Counted from the stretch's first letter, positions 1 through 13,222 are shown. The stretch is DNA of 64,000 nt from Stutzerimonas decontaminans (GCF_000661915.1 NZ_CP007509.1:2745501-2809500), one strand, 5' to 3'. Notes: generated from the letters alone by a model not told the origin. Numbers and translations are program-made.

Positions 1-95
1 CGGGTCAATACCGGCAGATTGCCCTTTCCCCATCCTTGCCTCGCTTTCTATTAGAAAGAAAAAACTGCTCATTACCCGTGGATGGAAGCCCATAC

Positions 96-1520
96 ATGAA
101 CACAGCAACCAGTACCGCCTACAGCTACAAGGTGGTCCGCCAATTCGCCATCATGACGGTGGTGTGGGGAATCGTCGGGATGGGGCTCGGCGTTTTCATC
201 GCAGCACAATTGGCCTGGCCATTTCTAAACTTCGACCTCCCTTGGACCAGTTTCGGTCGTCTTCGTCCATTGCACACCAACGCGGTGATCTTCGCCTTTG
301 GCGGCTGTGCTCTGTTCGCAACGTCCTACTACTCGGTGCAGCGCACCTGCCAGACCACGCTGTTCGCGCCAAAACTGGCCGCGTTCACGTTCTGGGGCTG
401 GCAGCTGGTCATCCTGCTCGCCGCGATCTCCCTGCCGCTGGGCTTCACCAGCTCCAAGGAATACGCGGAACTGGAGTGGCCGATCGACATCCTGATCACC
501 ATCGTCTGGGTGGCTTATGCCATCGTCTTCTTCGGAACGCTGGCGACGCGCAAGGTCAAGCACATCTACGTCGGTAACTGGTTCTTCGGCGCCTTCATCC
601 TGACCGTGGCGATCCTGCACATCGTCAACAACCTGGAAATCCCGGTCACCGCGATGAAATCGTACTCGGTCTATGCCGGTGCAACCGATGCGATGGTGCA
701 ATGGTGGTACGGCCACAACGCCGTGGGCTTCTTCCTCACCGCAGGCTTCCTCGGGATCATGTACTACTTCGTGCCGAAGCAGGCCGAGCGTCCGGTGTAT
801 TCCTATCGCCTGTCGATCGTCCACTTCTGGGCACTGATCACCGTCTACATCTGGGCCGGCCCACACCACCTGCACTACACCGCACTGCCGGATTGGGCGC
901 AGAGTCTGGGCATGGTGATGTCGCTGATCCTGCTGGCTCCGAGCTGGGGCGGCATGATCAACGGCATGATGACCCTCTCGGGGGCCTGGCACAAACTGCG
1001 TAGCGACCCGATCCTGCGCTTCCTTGTGGTATCGCTGGCGTTCTACGGCATGTCGACCTTCGAAGGTCCGATGATGGCGATCAAGACCGTCAACGCCCTC
1101 TCCCACTACACCGACTGGACCATCGGCCACGTACACGCCGGCGCCCTCGGCTGGGTTGCCATGGTGTCGATCGGTGCCCTGTACCACCTGATCCCGAAAG
1201 TGTTCGGCCGCGAGCAGATGCACAGCATCGCCCTGATCAACACCCACTTCTGGCTGGCTACCATCGGCACCGTGCTCTACATCGCTTCGATGTGGGTCAA
1301 CGGTATTGCCCAAGGCCTGATGTGGCGCGCGATCAACGACGACGGCACGCTGACCTACTCCTTCGTCGAAGCGCTGGAAGCCAGCCACCCCGGTTTCGTG
1401 GTGCGGATGATTGGTGGTGCGATCTTCTTCGCCGGCATGCTGGTGATGGCCTACAACACCTGGCGCACCGTTCAGGCGGCCAAGCCGGCCGAGTATGACG
1501 CCGCAGCGCAGATCGCTTGA
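96..1520 (+). CDS. ccoN1: cbb3-type cytochrome c oxidase subunit I, first copy
   Basis: This is the catalytic heme-copper subunit of a proton-pumping cbb3 oxidase in the inner membrane, which reduces oxygen at low concentration using electrons from CcoO and CcoP. The 474-residue product is hydrophobic throughout, as expected for 12 membrane segments. It has the heme-ligand histidine in RLRPLH (H60), the copper-site stretch [11 protein letters not shown] and [11 protein letters not shown], and [11 protein letters not shown] near the second heme histidines. I start at ATG 96 ([11 protein letters not shown]), preceded by GGAAG at 84-88. A longer reading from position 36 adds 20 residues unlike the family. 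ccoO1 follows after 13 nt. Several stretches are identical at DNA level to ccoN2, the longest noted being 1026-1159. The promoter lies mostly left of the window. Confidence 0.97.
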   Translation: MNTATSTAYSYKVVRQFAIMTVVWGIVGMGLGVFIAAQLAWPFLNFDLPWTSFGRLRPLHTNAVIFAFGGCALFATSYYSVQRTCQTTLFAPKLAAFTFWGWQLVILLAAISLPLGFTSSKEYAELEWPIDILITIVWVAYAIVFFGTLATRKVKHIYVGNWFFGAFILTVAILHIVNNLEIPVTAMKSYSVYAGATDAMVQWWYGHNAVGFFLTAGFLGIMYYFVPKQAERPVYSYRLSIVHFWALITVYIWAGPHHLHYTALPDWAQSLGMVMSLILLAPSWGGMINGMMTLSGAWHKLRSDPILRFLVVSLAFYGMSTFEGPMMAIKTVNALSHYTDWTIGHVHAGALGWVAMVSIGALYHLIPKVFGREQMHSIALINTHFWLATIGTVLYIASMWVNGIAQGLMWRAINDDGTLTYSFVEALEASHPGFVVRMIGGAIFFAGMLVMAYNTWRTVQAAKPAEYDAAAQIA

Positions 1521-1533
1521 GGAGCCGACTTAA

Positions 1534-2145
<612 letters not shown>

Positions 2146-2163
2146 TCGCACAGCCAAGAAAAA

Positions 2164-2187
2164 TGACGGCTGCCTAGCCAGCCGTCA
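2164..2187 (+). other. hairpin in the ccoO1-ccoP1 gap
   Basis: A perfect 9-bp inverted repeat (TGACGGCTG at 2164-2172, CAGCCGTCA at 2179-2187) with a 6-nt loop lies in the 94-nt gap where the second operon carries ccoQ. No T run follows, so it is more likely an mRNA stability or processing element than a terminator. That role is inference. Confidence 0.6.
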
Positions 2188-2201
2188 GGGACTTCAATCG
2201 C

Positions 2202-2228
2202 GGACAGCCAGAGTTGCTCGGGCTGTCC
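2202..2228 (+). other. second hairpin, just upstream of the ccoP1 ribosome site
   Basis: A perfect 8-bp inverted repeat (GGACAGCC at 2202-2209, GGCTGTCC at 2221-2228) with an 11-nt loop ends right before the AGGAG ribosome site at 2229-2233 of ccoP1. It could tune CcoP1 translation or mRNA decay. It is distinct from the hairpin at 2164-2187. Confidence 0.55.
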
Positions 2229-2239
2229 AGGAGTAGCAC

Positions 2240-3175
2240 ATGAGCACTTTCTGGAGTGGATACATCGCCCTGCTGACGCTGGGCACCATCGTCGCTCTGT
2301 TCTGGTTGATCTTCGCCACCCGCAAGGGCGAGTCGGCCGGCACAACGGACCAAACGATGGGTCATGCCTTCGATGGCATCGAGGAATACGACAACCCGCT
2401 GCCGCGCTGGTGGTTCATGCTGTTCATCGGCACCCTGGTGTTCGGCATCCTCTACCTGGTGCTTTACCCAGGTCTGGGCAACTGGAAGGGTGTTCTGCCA
2501 GGCTACGAAGGCGGCTGGACCCAGGAGAAGCAGTGGGAGCGCGAGGTTGCTCAGGCCGATGAAAAGTACGGTCCGATCTTCGCCAAGTACGCTGCCATGT
2601 CGGTAGAAGAAGTCGCTCAGGACCCGCAGGCGGTGAAAATGGGCGCTCGCCTGTTCGCCAACTACTGCGCGATCTGCCACGGTTCTGATGCCAAGGGCTC
2701 CCTGGGCTTCCCGAACCTGGCAGACCAAGACTGGCGCTGGGGTGGTGATGCGGCGTCGATCAAGACCAGCATCCTGAATGGCCGTATCGCAGCGATGCCG
2801 GCCTGGGGCCAGGCCATCGGCGAAGAAGGCGTGAAGAACGTTGCCGCATTCGTCCGCAAAGAACTCGCCGGGCTGCCGCTGCCGGAAGGCACCGATGCCG
2901 ATCTGGGTAAAGGCAAAGAGGTCTATGCACAGACCTGCTCCGTCTGCCACGGCCAGGGCGGTGAAGGTATGGCGGCACTGGGCGCTCCGAACCTGCAGCA
3001 TGCTTCGGGCTGGATCTACGGATCGAGCCTCGGCCAGCTGCAGCAGACCATCCGCCACGGCCGCAACGGCCAGATGCCTGCGCAGCAGCAGTACCTGGGC
3101 GACGACAAGGTTCATCTGCTCGCCGCTTACGTGTACAGCTTGTCGCAAAAACCGGAACAAGTAGCCAAGCAGTAA
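2240..3175 (+). CDS. ccoP1: cbb3-type cytochrome c oxidase subunit III (diheme), first copy
   Basis: This is the diheme cytochrome c subunit that takes electrons from soluble cytochromes and hands them to CcoO. The 311-residue protein has two N-terminal membrane segments (about residues 5-28 and 57-80), characteristic of gammaproteobacterial CcoP. Two periplasmic cytochrome c domains carry CAICH at 143-147 and [11 protein letters not shown] from 233. The distal-methionine regions AAMPAWG and GQMPAQ are also present. It is the last gene of the first operon and is followed by a clear terminator. It differs from ccoP2 far more than the N and O subunits differ between the operons. Confidence 0.97.
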   Translation: MSTFWSGYIALLTLGTIVALFWLIFATRKGESAGTTDQTMGHAFDGIEEYDNPLPRWWFMLFIGTLVFGILYLVLYPGLGNWKGVLPGYEGGWTQEKQWEREVAQADEKYGPIFAKYAAMSVEEVAQDPQAVKMGARLFANYCAICHGSDAKGSLGFPNLADQDWRWGGDAASIKTSILNGRIAAMPAWGQAIGEEGVKNVAAFVRKELAGLPLPEGTDADLGKGKEVYAQTCSVCHGQGGEGMAALGAPNLQHASGWIYGSSLGQLQQTIRHGRNGQMPAQQQYLGDDKVHLLAAYVYSLSQKPEQVAKQ

Positions 3176-4956
<1,781 letters not shown>

Positions 4957-4967
4957 GGAACGGATAG

Positions 4968-5579
<612 letters not shown>

Positions 5580-5582
5580 CGC

Positions 5583-5771
5583 ATGATGGAAATCGGGACT
5601 CTTCGCGGCCTGGGCACAATTCTGGTATTCGTCGCCTTCATCGGCGTGGTGCTCTGGGCCTACAGCAGCAAACGCAAGCAAAGCTTCGACGAAGCAGCCA
5701 ACCTGCCCTTCGCAGACGACGAGACCGACGCCAAGAAGCGTGATGAAGAAGCGTCCAGGAGTAAGAAATAA
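5583..5771 (+). CDS. ccoQ2: cbb3-type cytochrome c oxidase subunit IV
   Basis: This small membrane protein (62 residues) stabilises the cbb3 complex in bacteria where it has been studied. It has one membrane segment (about residues 8-27, LGTILVFVAFIGVVLWAY) followed by a charged tail rich in D, E, K and R. It sits between ccoO2 and ccoP2, the normal position, and its stop codon is immediately followed by the ccoP2 ATG. Start could be either of two adjacent ATG codons (5583 or 5586). The first operon has no equivalent gene, so CcoQ is encoded once here. Confidence 0.93.
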   Translation: MMEIGTLRGLGTILVFVAFIGVVLWAYSSKRKQSFDEAANLPFADDETDAKKRDEEASRSKK

Positions 5772-6689
5772 ATGACCTCGTTTTGGAGTTGGTACGTCAC
5801 CCTGCTAAGCCTCGGCACCATTGCCGCGCTGGTCTGGCTGCTACTGGCAACTCGCAAGGGCCAACGCCCTGACAGCACTGAAGAAACCGTTGGCCATTCC
5901 TATGACGGCATCGAGGAATACGACAACCCGCTACCGCGCTGGTGGTTCATGCTGTTCGTCGGCACCGTAATCTTTGCCCTCGGCTACCTGGTGCTGTACC
6001 CCGGCCTGGGCAACTGGAAAGGCATCCTACCGGGCTATGAGGGTGGCTGGACTCAGGTCAAGGAATGGCAGCGCGAGATGGACAAGGCCGACGAGCAGTA
6101 CGGTCCGCTGTATGCCAAGTACGCCGCCATGCCGGTAGAGGAAGTGGCCAAGGACCCGCAGGCGCTGAAGATGGGTGGCCGTCTGTTCGCCTCCAACTGC
6201 TCCGTCTGCCACGGCTCCGACGCCAAGGGTGCTTATGGCTTCCCGAACCTGACCGACGATGATTGGCTGTGGGGCGGCGAGCCGGAGACGATCAAGACCA
6301 CCATTCTGCATGGTCGTCAGGCGGCCATGCCAGCTTGGAAGGACGTGATCGGCGAAGAAGGTATTCGTAATGTCGCCGGCTATGTCCGCAGCCTGTCCGG
6401 TCGCGATACCCCAGAGGGTATCAGCGTGGACATTGAGCAGGGTCAAAAAATCTTTGCCGCCAACTGTGTAGTCTGCCATGGACCGGAAGCCAAGGGTGTT
6501 GCAGCCATGGGCGCGCCGAACCTGACCGACAATGTCTGGTTGTATGGTTCGAGCTTCGCTCAGATCCAGCAGACCCTTCGCTACGGTCGCAATGGCCGCA
6601 TGCCGGCCCAGGAAGCAATCCTTGGCAACGACAAGGTGCACTTGCTGGCAGCCTACGTCTACAGCCTGTCGCAGCAACCGGAGCAGTGA
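5772..6689 (+). CDS. ccoP2: cbb3-type cytochrome c oxidase subunit III (diheme), second copy
   Basis: This is the diheme electron-entry subunit of the second cbb3 oxidase, 305 residues. Two membrane segments at the N-terminus precede two cytochrome c domains with [11 protein letters not shown] from residue 143 and [11 protein letters not shown] from 232. It starts directly after the ccoQ stop codon, so translation is probably coupled. Its sequence differs clearly from CcoP1 in both heme domains and in the linker, in contrast to the near-identical N and O subunits. The two oxidases may therefore differ mainly in their electron donors; that last point is inference. Confidence 0.97.
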   Translation: MTSFWSWYVTLLSLGTIAALVWLLLATRKGQRPDSTEETVGHSYDGIEEYDNPLPRWWFMLFVGTVIFALGYLVLYPGLGNWKGILPGYEGGWTQVKEWQREMDKADEQYGPLYAKYAAMPVEEVAKDPQALKMGGRLFASNCSVCHGSDAKGAYGFPNLTDDDWLWGGEPETIKTTILHGRQAAMPAWKDVIGEEGIRNVAGYVRSLSGRDTPEGISVDIEQGQKIFAANCVVCHGPEAKGVAAMGAPNLTDNVWLYGSSFAQIQQTLRYGRNGRMPAQEAILGNDKVHLLAAYVYSLSQQPEQ

Positions 6690-6695
6690 TTGATC

Positions 6696-6730
6696 GAGGT
6701 CGGGGGTGACGACCTGTCGCACCCGACCTC
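6696..6730 (+). other. hairpin after ccoP2
   Basis: A 9-bp inverted repeat (GAGGTCGGG at 6696-6704, CCCGACCTC at 6722-6730) begins 6 nt after the ccoP2 stop. The loop can pair further. No T tract follows, so it may be a weak terminator or a 3'-end stability element between the ccoNOQP and ccoGHIS operons. Confidence 0.55.
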
Positions 6731-6826
6731 AAAGCTCCGGGCGTACCATTCGCAGCTGGACAGAAAAATGATCCTGGTCGGCACGTATCGGCCAGGACAC
6801 CCACCTTCCGCCGTGGTACGCACTCG

Positions 6827-8239
6827 ATGACTGAGCAGATCCCCGTTCGTGATGTAACCCCCCCGTCCAAGGCCGAAGCGTCAGCCGACCTTTACGCTGC
6901 GCGTGAAAAAATCTACACGCGGGCCTTCAGCGGCCTGTTCCGCAACTTGCGTCGCGTTGGTGGCGCAGTGCTGTTCATCCTCTTTTTCGGAACCGTCTGG
7001 CTCAACTGGAACGGCCGTCAGGCTGTCTGGTGGGACCTGCCAGATCGCAAGTTTCACATTTTCGGAGCAACGTTCTGGCCGCAGGATTTCATGCTGCTGT
7101 CATGGCTGCTGATTATCTGCGCCTTCGGCCTGTTCTTTATCACGGTATTTGCTGGCCGCGTCTGGTGCGGATACACCTGTCCGCAGAGCGTATTCACCTG
7201 GGTCTTCATGTGGGCCGAAAAGATCACCGAGGGTGATCGCAACCAGCGCATGAAGCTCGACAAGGCGCCGATGAGCGCCAACAAATTCCTTCGCAAACTC
7301 GCCAAGCACGCCATCTGGCTTGCGGTCGGCATTCTCGTTGCCATCACCTTCGTGGGCTACTTCACCCCGATCCGCGAGCTTGTTCCCGACCTGCTCAGCT
7401 TGAACGTTAATGGTTGGGCAGCATTCTGGATCGGCTTTTTCACCCTCGCCACCTACGGCAGTGCCGGCTACCTGCGCGAGCAGGTGTGCATCTACATGTG
7501 CCCTTATGCGCGCTTCCAGAGCGTGATGTTCGACAAAGACACGCTAATCGTCTCCTATGATCCGCGTCGCGGCGAAAAGCGCGGCCCGCGCAAGAAGGAC
7601 GCCGACTACAAGGCCATGGGACTCGGTGATTGCATCGACTGCACCATGTGCGTCCAGGTCTGCCCGACCGGCATCGACATCCGTGACGGCCTGCAGATCG
7701 AGTGCATTGGCTGTGCGGCCTGTATCGACGCCTGCGACGCCATCATGGACAAGATGAACTACCCGCGCGGCCTGATCAGCTATACCACCGAACACAACCT
7801 GTCCGGCCAGAAGACCCACTTGCTGCGGCCGCGCCTGATCGGCTACGCCGTCGCGCTGCTGGCCATGATGAGTCTGTTCTCCTATGCCGTGTATGATCGC
7901 CCGCTGGTGAAGCTGGACGTGCTCAAGGACCGCGTGCTCTACCGCGAAAACGAGCTGGGCAACATCGAGAACGTCTACACCCTGAAAGTCATGAACAAAG
8001 CTCAACGCGAGCAGACCTTCGTGATCGAGGCATCAGGCCTGGATGGTTTGGTCTATGAAGGCCGCAGCGAGATACGCGCCGAAGCCGGTGAACTGGTCAC
8101 TATTCCAGTTGAGTTGTCCATCGCACCCGAAAAGCTGCCTTCGAGCACTAACGAAATCGTCTTCAGCATCCGCTCGATAGACGACGCATCGATAAACGAT
8201 GATGCCGATAGCCGTTTCATTGGGCCAAGCATCCGCTAA
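6827..8239 (+). CDS. ccoG: cytochrome c oxidase accessory protein CcoG (FixG/RdxA)
   Basis: This is a polytopic membrane ferredoxin needed for cbb3 biogenesis. It is thought to reduce copper during delivery to CcoN. The 470-residue protein has several membrane segments, a conserved WCGYTCPQSVFTW stretch, and a ferredoxin domain with CIDCTMCVQVCP and CIGCAACIDAC (about residues 267-306) for two 4Fe-4S clusters. A C-terminal Ig-like domain follows a last membrane segment. It is the first gene of the ccoGHIS operon, 137 nt after ccoP2. Starts inside the gene lack the conserved N-terminal region, so ATG 6827 is kept although its ribosome site is weak. Confidence 0.95.
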   Translation: MTEQIPVRDVTPPSKAEASADLYAAREKIYTRAFSGLFRNLRRVGGAVLFILFFGTVWLNWNGRQAVWWDLPDRKFHIFGATFWPQDFMLLSWLLIICAFGLFFITVFAGRVWCGYTCPQSVFTWVFMWAEKITEGDRNQRMKLDKAPMSANKFLRKLAKHAIWLAVGILVAITFVGYFTPIRELVPDLLSLNVNGWAAFWIGFFTLATYGSAGYLREQVCIYMCPYARFQSVMFDKDTLIVSYDPRRGEKRGPRKKDADYKAMGLGDCIDCTMCVQVCPTGIDIRDGLQIECIGCAACIDACDAIMDKMNYPRGLISYTTEHNLSGQKTHLLRPRLIGYAVALLAMMSLFSYAVYDRPLVKLDVLKDRVLYRENELGNIENVYTLKVMNKAQREQTFVIEASGLDGLVYEGRSEIRAEAGELVTIPVELSIAPEKLPSSTNEIVFSIRSIDDASINDDADSRFIGPSIR

Positions 8240-8248
8240 GCAAGGTAA

Positions 8249-8752
<504 letters not shown>

Positions 8753-8759
8753 ACCGCTG

Positions 8760-11207
8760 ATGGCAAAGCCCCTCCCCTGCTATCACTGCGGTCTGCCGGT
8801 TCCGGCCGGCAGCGCGTTCCAGGCCCGCGTGCTGGGCGAGACGCGGGCCTTGTGCTGCCCAGGCTGCCAGGCAGTGGCAGAAGCCATCGTCAAGGGCGGG
8901 CTGGAAAGTTACTACCAGCATCGCAGCGATACCGCCATCAACCCGCAGTCGCTCCCACAGGAGCTCGGCGAGGAGATGGCGCTTTATGATCGCAAGGACG
9001 TTCAGCAGCCCTTCGTGCAACACCAAGGCGAGCTGGCCAGCACCTCACTGATGATCGAGGGAATCAGCTGCGCTGCATGTGGCTGGTTGATCGAACGCCA
9101 TCTGCGCAATCTGAGTGGCGTCGCCGAGGCCACCCTCAATCTGTCCAATCACCGTCTGAACGTGCGCTGGAGCGACGCCCAGCTGCCGCTCAGCGAACTG
9201 CTCGGCGAACTGCGCCGGATCGGTTACGCGGCTCATCCCTATCACGCCGATCAGGCTGCTGAGCGTCTGGCCAGCGAGAATCGTCGATCACTGCGCCAGC
9301 TGGGGGTCGCCGGCCTGCTGTGGATGCAGGTGATGATGGCCACCATGGCGACCTGGCCCGAGTTCAACCTGGACCTCTCGGAAAGCTTCTTCGTCACCCT
9401 GCGCTGGACCGCCCTGCTGCTGACCACGCCGATCGTTTTCTATTGCTGTACCGATTTCTTCAAAGGGGCGTTGCGCGACTTACGTACGCGACACCTGACT
9501 ATGGATGTGTCGGTTTCGCTGGCCATTGGCGGCGCCTATGTTGCCGGCATTTGGTCCACGATCACCGGCCAGGGCGAACTCTATTTCGATGCGGTGGGCA
9601 TGTTTGCCCTGTTTCTGCTCGCCGGGCGTTACCTGGAGCGGCGCGCGCGCGAGCGCACCGCAGCCGCCACGGCGCAGCTGGTCAATCTGCTGCCGGCTTC
9701 ATGCCTGAAACTCGACGCAGAAGGCCACAGCCATCGCATTCTGCTTAGCGAACTGCAACTGGGCGATCATGTGCTGGTGCAACCCGGCGCGCTGATTCCG
9801 GCAGACGGTCTCATCATCAGCGGCCAATCCAGCGTCGATGAGTCGGTTCTCACTGGAGAGTATTTACCCCTTCCGCGAGGCGCAGGCGACGCGGTGACCG
9901 CCGGTACGCTGAACGTCGAAGGGCCACTGACCTTGGAAGTCCAGGCCCTGGGTGACGACACCCGCCTGTCGGCCATTGTCCGCTTGCTGGAGCGCGCTCA
10001 GGCCGACAAGCCGAAGCTCGCCGAACTGGCCGACCGGGTCGCGCAGTGGTTCCTGCTGGTGGTCCTGCTGGTCGCAACCGTCGTCGGGCTGGTCTGGTGG
10101 CAGATTGATCCGCAGCGGGCCTTCTGGATCGTTCTTGCATTGCTCGTCGCGACCTGCCCCTGCGCACTGTCGCTGGCGACGCCCACAGCGCTCACCACGG
10201 CAACCGGCACGCTGCACAAGCTTGGCCTGCTATTGACTCGCGGCCACGTACTGGAAGGCTTGAATCATATCGACACCGTGGTGTTCGACAAGACCGGCAC
10301 TCTCACCGAGGGCCGCTTGACGCTCAGCGCTGTGCACACGCTCGGATCGCTCGATGCCGATACCTGCCTGGCGCTGGCCGCAGCACTCGAGAACCGTTCC
10401 GAACACCCGATTGCACGCGCCTTCGGTCGTGCGCCGCTGGCGGCTGAATCGGTCGAAACAGTGCCAGGCCTTGGCCTGCAGGGCAGCGTCGAAGGCCGCT
10501 GCCTGCGGATCGGCCAGCCCAGCTTCGTCGCCGAAGGTTTTGCCCAACCGGCACCTGCCATTCCCGGCGATCAAGGGCAATGGCTGTTGCTGGGCGACGA
10601 GCATGGTCCTCTGGCCTGGCTGGTATTGGACGACCGGCTTCGCGACGATGCGCCGGCACTGCTTGAGGCCTGCCGCGCCCGTGGCTGGCAGACGCTACTG
10701 CTGTCCGGTGACAGCTCGCCTATGGTTGGCCAGATTGCCCAGGAACTCGGCATCGACCAGGCCGAAGGTGGCATGACTCCCGCCGCGAAACTCACCCGAC
10801 TGCAGGCATTGCAGGCCCAGGGACATCGGGTACTGATGCTCGGCGACGGCGTCAATGACGTCCCGGTGCTCGCTGCGGCGGACATCAGCGTCGCCATGGG
10901 CTCGGCCACTGATCTGGCGAAAACCAGCGCCGATGCTGTGCTGCTATCCAATCGCCTCAGCAGCCTGGCACAGGCTTTCGACGTTGCACGGCGCAGCCGG
11001 CGCATCATCATCGAAAACCTGGCCTGGGCTAGCCTGTACAATGGCCTGATCCTGCCCTTCGCCGCTATTGGCTGGGTCACGCCACTATGGGCGGCGCTAG
11101 GCATGTCGATCAGCTCGCTGTTGGTGGTGCTGAATGCCCTGAGACTGACACGTCAGCCAGCGAATCAGGCTGACCACCCTGCTGGAATTGCCATAGCTCG
11201 GCCTTGA
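8760..11207 (+). CDS. ccoI: copper-exporting P-type ATPase for cbb3 maturation (CcoI/FixI)
   Basis: This P1B-type ATPase moves copper across the inner membrane for insertion into CcoN. The 815-residue protein has an N-terminal cysteine-rich segment (CYHCGLP, CCPGCQ) typical of CcoI, and a heavy-metal-binding domain with CAAC at 104-107. Membrane segments carry the ion-path motif CPC at 466-468. Cytosolic motifs are TGEYLPLP, DKTGTLTEG with the phosphorylated Asp at 510, SEHP, and GDGVNDVPVL. The CPC motif marks monovalent copper specificity. It sits between ccoH and ccoS. Confidence 0.96.
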   Translation: MAKPLPCYHCGLPVPAGSAFQARVLGETRALCCPGCQAVAEAIVKGGLESYYQHRSDTAINPQSLPQELGEEMALYDRKDVQQPFVQHQGELASTSLMIEGISCAACGWLIERHLRNLSGVAEATLNLSNHRLNVRWSDAQLPLSELLGELRRIGYAAHPYHADQAAERLASENRRSLRQLGVAGLLWMQVMMATMATWPEFNLDLSESFFVTLRWTALLLTTPIVFYCCTDFFKGALRDLRTRHLTMDVSVSLAIGGAYVAGIWSTITGQGELYFDAVGMFALFLLAGRYLERRARERTAAATAQLVNLLPASCLKLDAEGHSHRILLSELQLGDHVLVQPGALIPADGLIISGQSSVDESVLTGEYLPLPRGAGDAVTAGTLNVEGPLTLEVQALGDDTRLSAIVRLLERAQADKPKLAELADRVAQWFLLVVLLVATVVGLVWWQIDPQRAFWIVLALLVATCPCALSLATPTALTTATGTLHKLGLLLTRGHVLEGLNHIDTVVFDKTGTLTEGRLTLSAVHTLGSLDADTCLALAAALENRSEHPIARAFGRAPLAAESVETVPGLGLQGSVEGRCLRIGQPSFVAEGFAQPAPAIPGDQGQWLLLGDEHGPLAWLVLDDRLRDDAPALLEACRARGWQTLLLSGDSSPMVGQIAQELGIDQAEGGMTPAAKLTRLQALQAQGHRVLMLGDGVNDVPVLAAADISVAMGSATDLAKTSADAVLLSNRLSSLAQAFDVARRSRRIIIENLAWASLYNGLILPFAAIGWVTPLWAALGMSISSLLVVLNALRLTRQPANQADHPAGIAIARP

Positions 11208-11280
11208 CGTAACGTCGTCACTTGCCGCAGCCATGCAACAAACGCAGCTGAAGATTTCGCTTCGGATCTTGGAGGTCCTG

Positions 11281-11493
11281 ATGGCCGCTCTGTATATCCT
11301 CATCCCTGTTGCCGTGGTCCTGGTGGCCGTCGCGATCTGGGTGTTTTTCTGGGCAGTCGACAGCGGACAGTTCGACGATCTCGACGGCCCGGCGCATAGC
11401 ATCCTGTTCGACGACGACCAACCGCAAAAGCCTTCCGCTGCGGCACCGCAGAACGACCCTGAAGACGAGCCGGGGAAACAGAAAGGTGAGTGA
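11281..11493 (+). CDS. ccoS: cbb3-type oxidase assembly protein CcoS
   Basis: This small membrane protein (70 residues) is required for insertion of heme b and copper into CcoN. It has one membrane segment (residues 3-26, ALYILIPVAVVLVAVAIWVFFWAV) followed by the family signature SGQFDDLDGPA and a charged tail. The start is ATG 11281 behind GGAGG (11271-11275). An in-frame extension upstream adds 16 residues that do not belong to the family. Its 3' end overlaps the next gene by 8 nt, which suggests coupled translation. Confidence 0.95.
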   Translation: MAALYILIPVAVVLVAVAIWVFFWAVDSGQFDDLDGPAHSILFDDDQPQKPSAAAPQNDPEDEPGKQKGE

Positions 11494-12202
11494 GCTGGTA
11501 CCCCTGCTGTTGTCAGCCCTGGTGTTGGGTTTGCTGGGTGGCGGTCACTGCCTCGGCATGTGTGGTGGCCTGATGGGCGCACTGACCATGGCCATCCCAG
11601 CCGATCAGCGCGCCAAACGCCTGCGCCTGTTAATGGCCTACAACCTGGGCCGCGTGTTGAGCTATGCCGTTGCTGGCTTCGTCATTGGTCTGGCGGGCTG
11701 GGCCGTCGCCAATAGCCCTGCTGCAATGGTCCTGCGGGTAGTCGCTGCACTGCTGCTTATCACCATGGGCCTGTATCTGGCCGGCTGGTGGAGCGGACTG
11801 ACGCGCATCGAGTCGCTCGGCCGCAGCCTATGGCGGCATATCCAGCCAATTGCCAGCAGACTGATGCCCGTAACCAGCCTGCCGCGCGCACTGGCAGTGG
11901 GAGCGTTGTGGGGCTGGCTACCATGCGGTCTGGTCTACAGCACTCTGCTTTGGTCGGCGAGCCAGGGCGATGCGCTTGATAGCGCCCTGTTGATGCTGGC
12001 GTTCGGCATCGGCACCTGGCCGGTGTTGCTTGCCACCGGCCTTGCTGCCGAGCGATTAACAGCATTGTTGCGCAAGCGTGGCGTGCGCGTCGTTGGCGGG
12101 GTGATGGTGATTCTGTTCGGCGTCTGGACCCTGCCAGGCCCTCATCAGCAATGGCTGATGGGGCATGGCTCAACCGCCTCCCATCAAGAACATGCGCACT
12201 AG
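11486..12202 (+). CDS. TauE/SafE-type membrane protein next to ccoS
   Basis: This is a polytopic membrane protein of 238 residues with about six hydrophobic segments. The N-terminal GGGHCLGMCGGLMGAL is the signature of the sulfite exporter TauE/SafE-like family commonly found next to ccoS in Pseudomonas and in copper or cytochrome oxidase loci elsewhere. A second conserved motif, LWGWLPCGLVYSTL, lies near the middle. The cysteine and histidine in GHCLGMCGG suggest metal handling. The substrate is not established; copper rather than sulfite is plausible from context. I choose GTG 11486 (VSELVPLLL), which overlaps ccoS; longer readings run through ccoS in another frame. The C-terminus is rich in H and ends HQEHAH. 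Confidence 0.85.
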   Translation: MSELVPLLLSALVLGLLGGGHCLGMCGGLMGALTMAIPADQRAKRLRLLMAYNLGRVLSYAVAGFVIGLAGWAVANSPAAMVLRVVAALLLITMGLYLAGWWSGLTRIESLGRSLWRHIQPIASRLMPVTSLPRALAVGALWGWLPCGLVYSTLLWSASQGDALDSALLMLAFGIGTWPVLLATGLAAERLTALLRKRGVRVVGGVMVILFGVWTLPGPHQQWLMGHGSTASHQEHAH

Positions 12203-12220
12203 TGCAACACTGAAGAGCCC

Positions 12221-13048
12221 TCAGGGCTCCTTCGGCAGCTGGCGTTTGTGCGCGGTCTTGTCGTAGGTAGCGACGATGATCCTGGCGGCTTCATCCGGTA
12301 CCGGCTTACCCTGCAGGAAGTCATCGATATTTTTATAGGTGACCCCGTGTGCGGCCTCATCGGGCTTACCCGGCGACAGTTCCTCCAGATCTGCAGTCGG
12401 CACCTTGTGCACTAGCTGATCAGGAGCCCCCAGCGCCGCGGCTATCTGCCGAACCTGATCCTTCACCAAACCGGCCAGTGGGGTCAGGTCGCACGCGCCA
12501 TCGCCGAACTTCGTGAAAAAACCCATCACCGCCTCGGCAGCATGATCGGTGCCAATGACCAATCCCTGACGGGCGTTGGCAATGGTGTACTGAGCGACCA
12601 TGCGCATCCGCGCCTTGGTGTTACCCAATACGAAATCGCGCTGCTCAGGGCTTAGCGGGTCGAGCGCTTGCGTGGCAGCGGCCAGTCCCAACACGGCAGT
12701 GCCGATGTTCACGGTATGGCACTCGTCCGGCTTGATGGTCTCCACCGCCAGCTGCGCTTCATGCTCGTCGTGTTGCACCTGATAAGGCAGGCGCACGGCG
12801 ATAAAGCGATAGTCGTCCCCTTCCCCCGCTTCGCGCATGCCTGCAACGGCTCGCTGGGCCAACATACCCGCCGTGGTCGAATCGACCCCGCCACTGATCC
12901 CCAGCACCAGCGTCTTCAGGCCCGACTCACGCAGGCAGGACTGGATAAAGCTTACCCGGCGATCAATCTCGGTCTGTACGGACTCCGGCCCGGTAAATGG
13001 TGCGCAGACGTTGAGCGCGGTTGCGATTTCCTGCTGGCGGCTGTGCAT
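12221..13048 (-). CDS. nadE: ammonia-dependent NAD synthetase
   Basis: This enzyme makes NAD from nicotinate adenine dinucleotide, ATP and ammonia in the cytosol. The 275-residue protein has the N-type ATP pyrophosphatase loop [10 protein letters not shown] (residues 47-56), followed by [30 protein letters not shown] and PTADLEEL. This is the short ammonia-using form without a glutaminase domain. It is transcribed away from hemN behind a GAGGAGAG ribosome site. The intergenic region contains an ANR box, but that box is placed for hemN rather than nadE. Confidence 0.96.
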   Translation of the reverse strand: MHSRQQEIATALNVCAPFTGPESVQTEIDRRVSFIQSCLRESGLKTLVLGISGGVDSTTAGMLAQRAVAGMREAGEGDDYRFIAVRLPYQVQHDEHEAQLAVETIKPDECHTVNIGTAVLGLAAATQALDPLSPEQRDFVLGNTKARMRMVAQYTIANARQGLVIGTDHAAEAVMGFFTKFGDGACDLTPLAGLVKDQVRQIAAALGAPDQLVHKVPTADLEELSPGKPDEAAHGVTYKNIDDFLQGKPVPDEAARIIVATYDKTAHKRQLPKEP

Positions 13049-13180
13049 GAATCTCTCCTCTGGCGATATGAAGGCGCTACTGAAGCATAAGGCGCTGGCG
13101 TGATCATCTGACCGCGTATCGACGCGATCCTTCCGGAAGTCGGCGCCGAACTGGACCAGCGCGCTAGCGTCGGATCAAGT

Positions 13181-13222
13181 TTGATACAGGTCAAGTCTGT
13201 CGCGAGGCCCTGCCCCTAAAAT
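13181..13222 (+). promoter_or_regulatory. ANR (FNR-type) box and -10 element of the hemN promoter
   Basis: TTGATACAGGTCAA at 13181-13194 matches TTGAT-N4-ATCAA in all but one position. A -10 hexamer TAAAAT lies at 13217-13222. If the usual spacing holds, the transcript starts near 13229 and the box is centred at -41.5, the class II activation position. hemN starts at 13254. ANR is encoded 1.5 kb downstream. Confidence 0.88.

Noticed and set aside
225..1388. Long minus-strand open frame across ccoN1 (and the parallel one at 3511-4824 across ccoN2)
   Set aside because: It mirrors a real, conserved gene on the plus strand. Its translation is full of low-complexity H, Q, D and V typical of antisense frames in GC-rich DNA.
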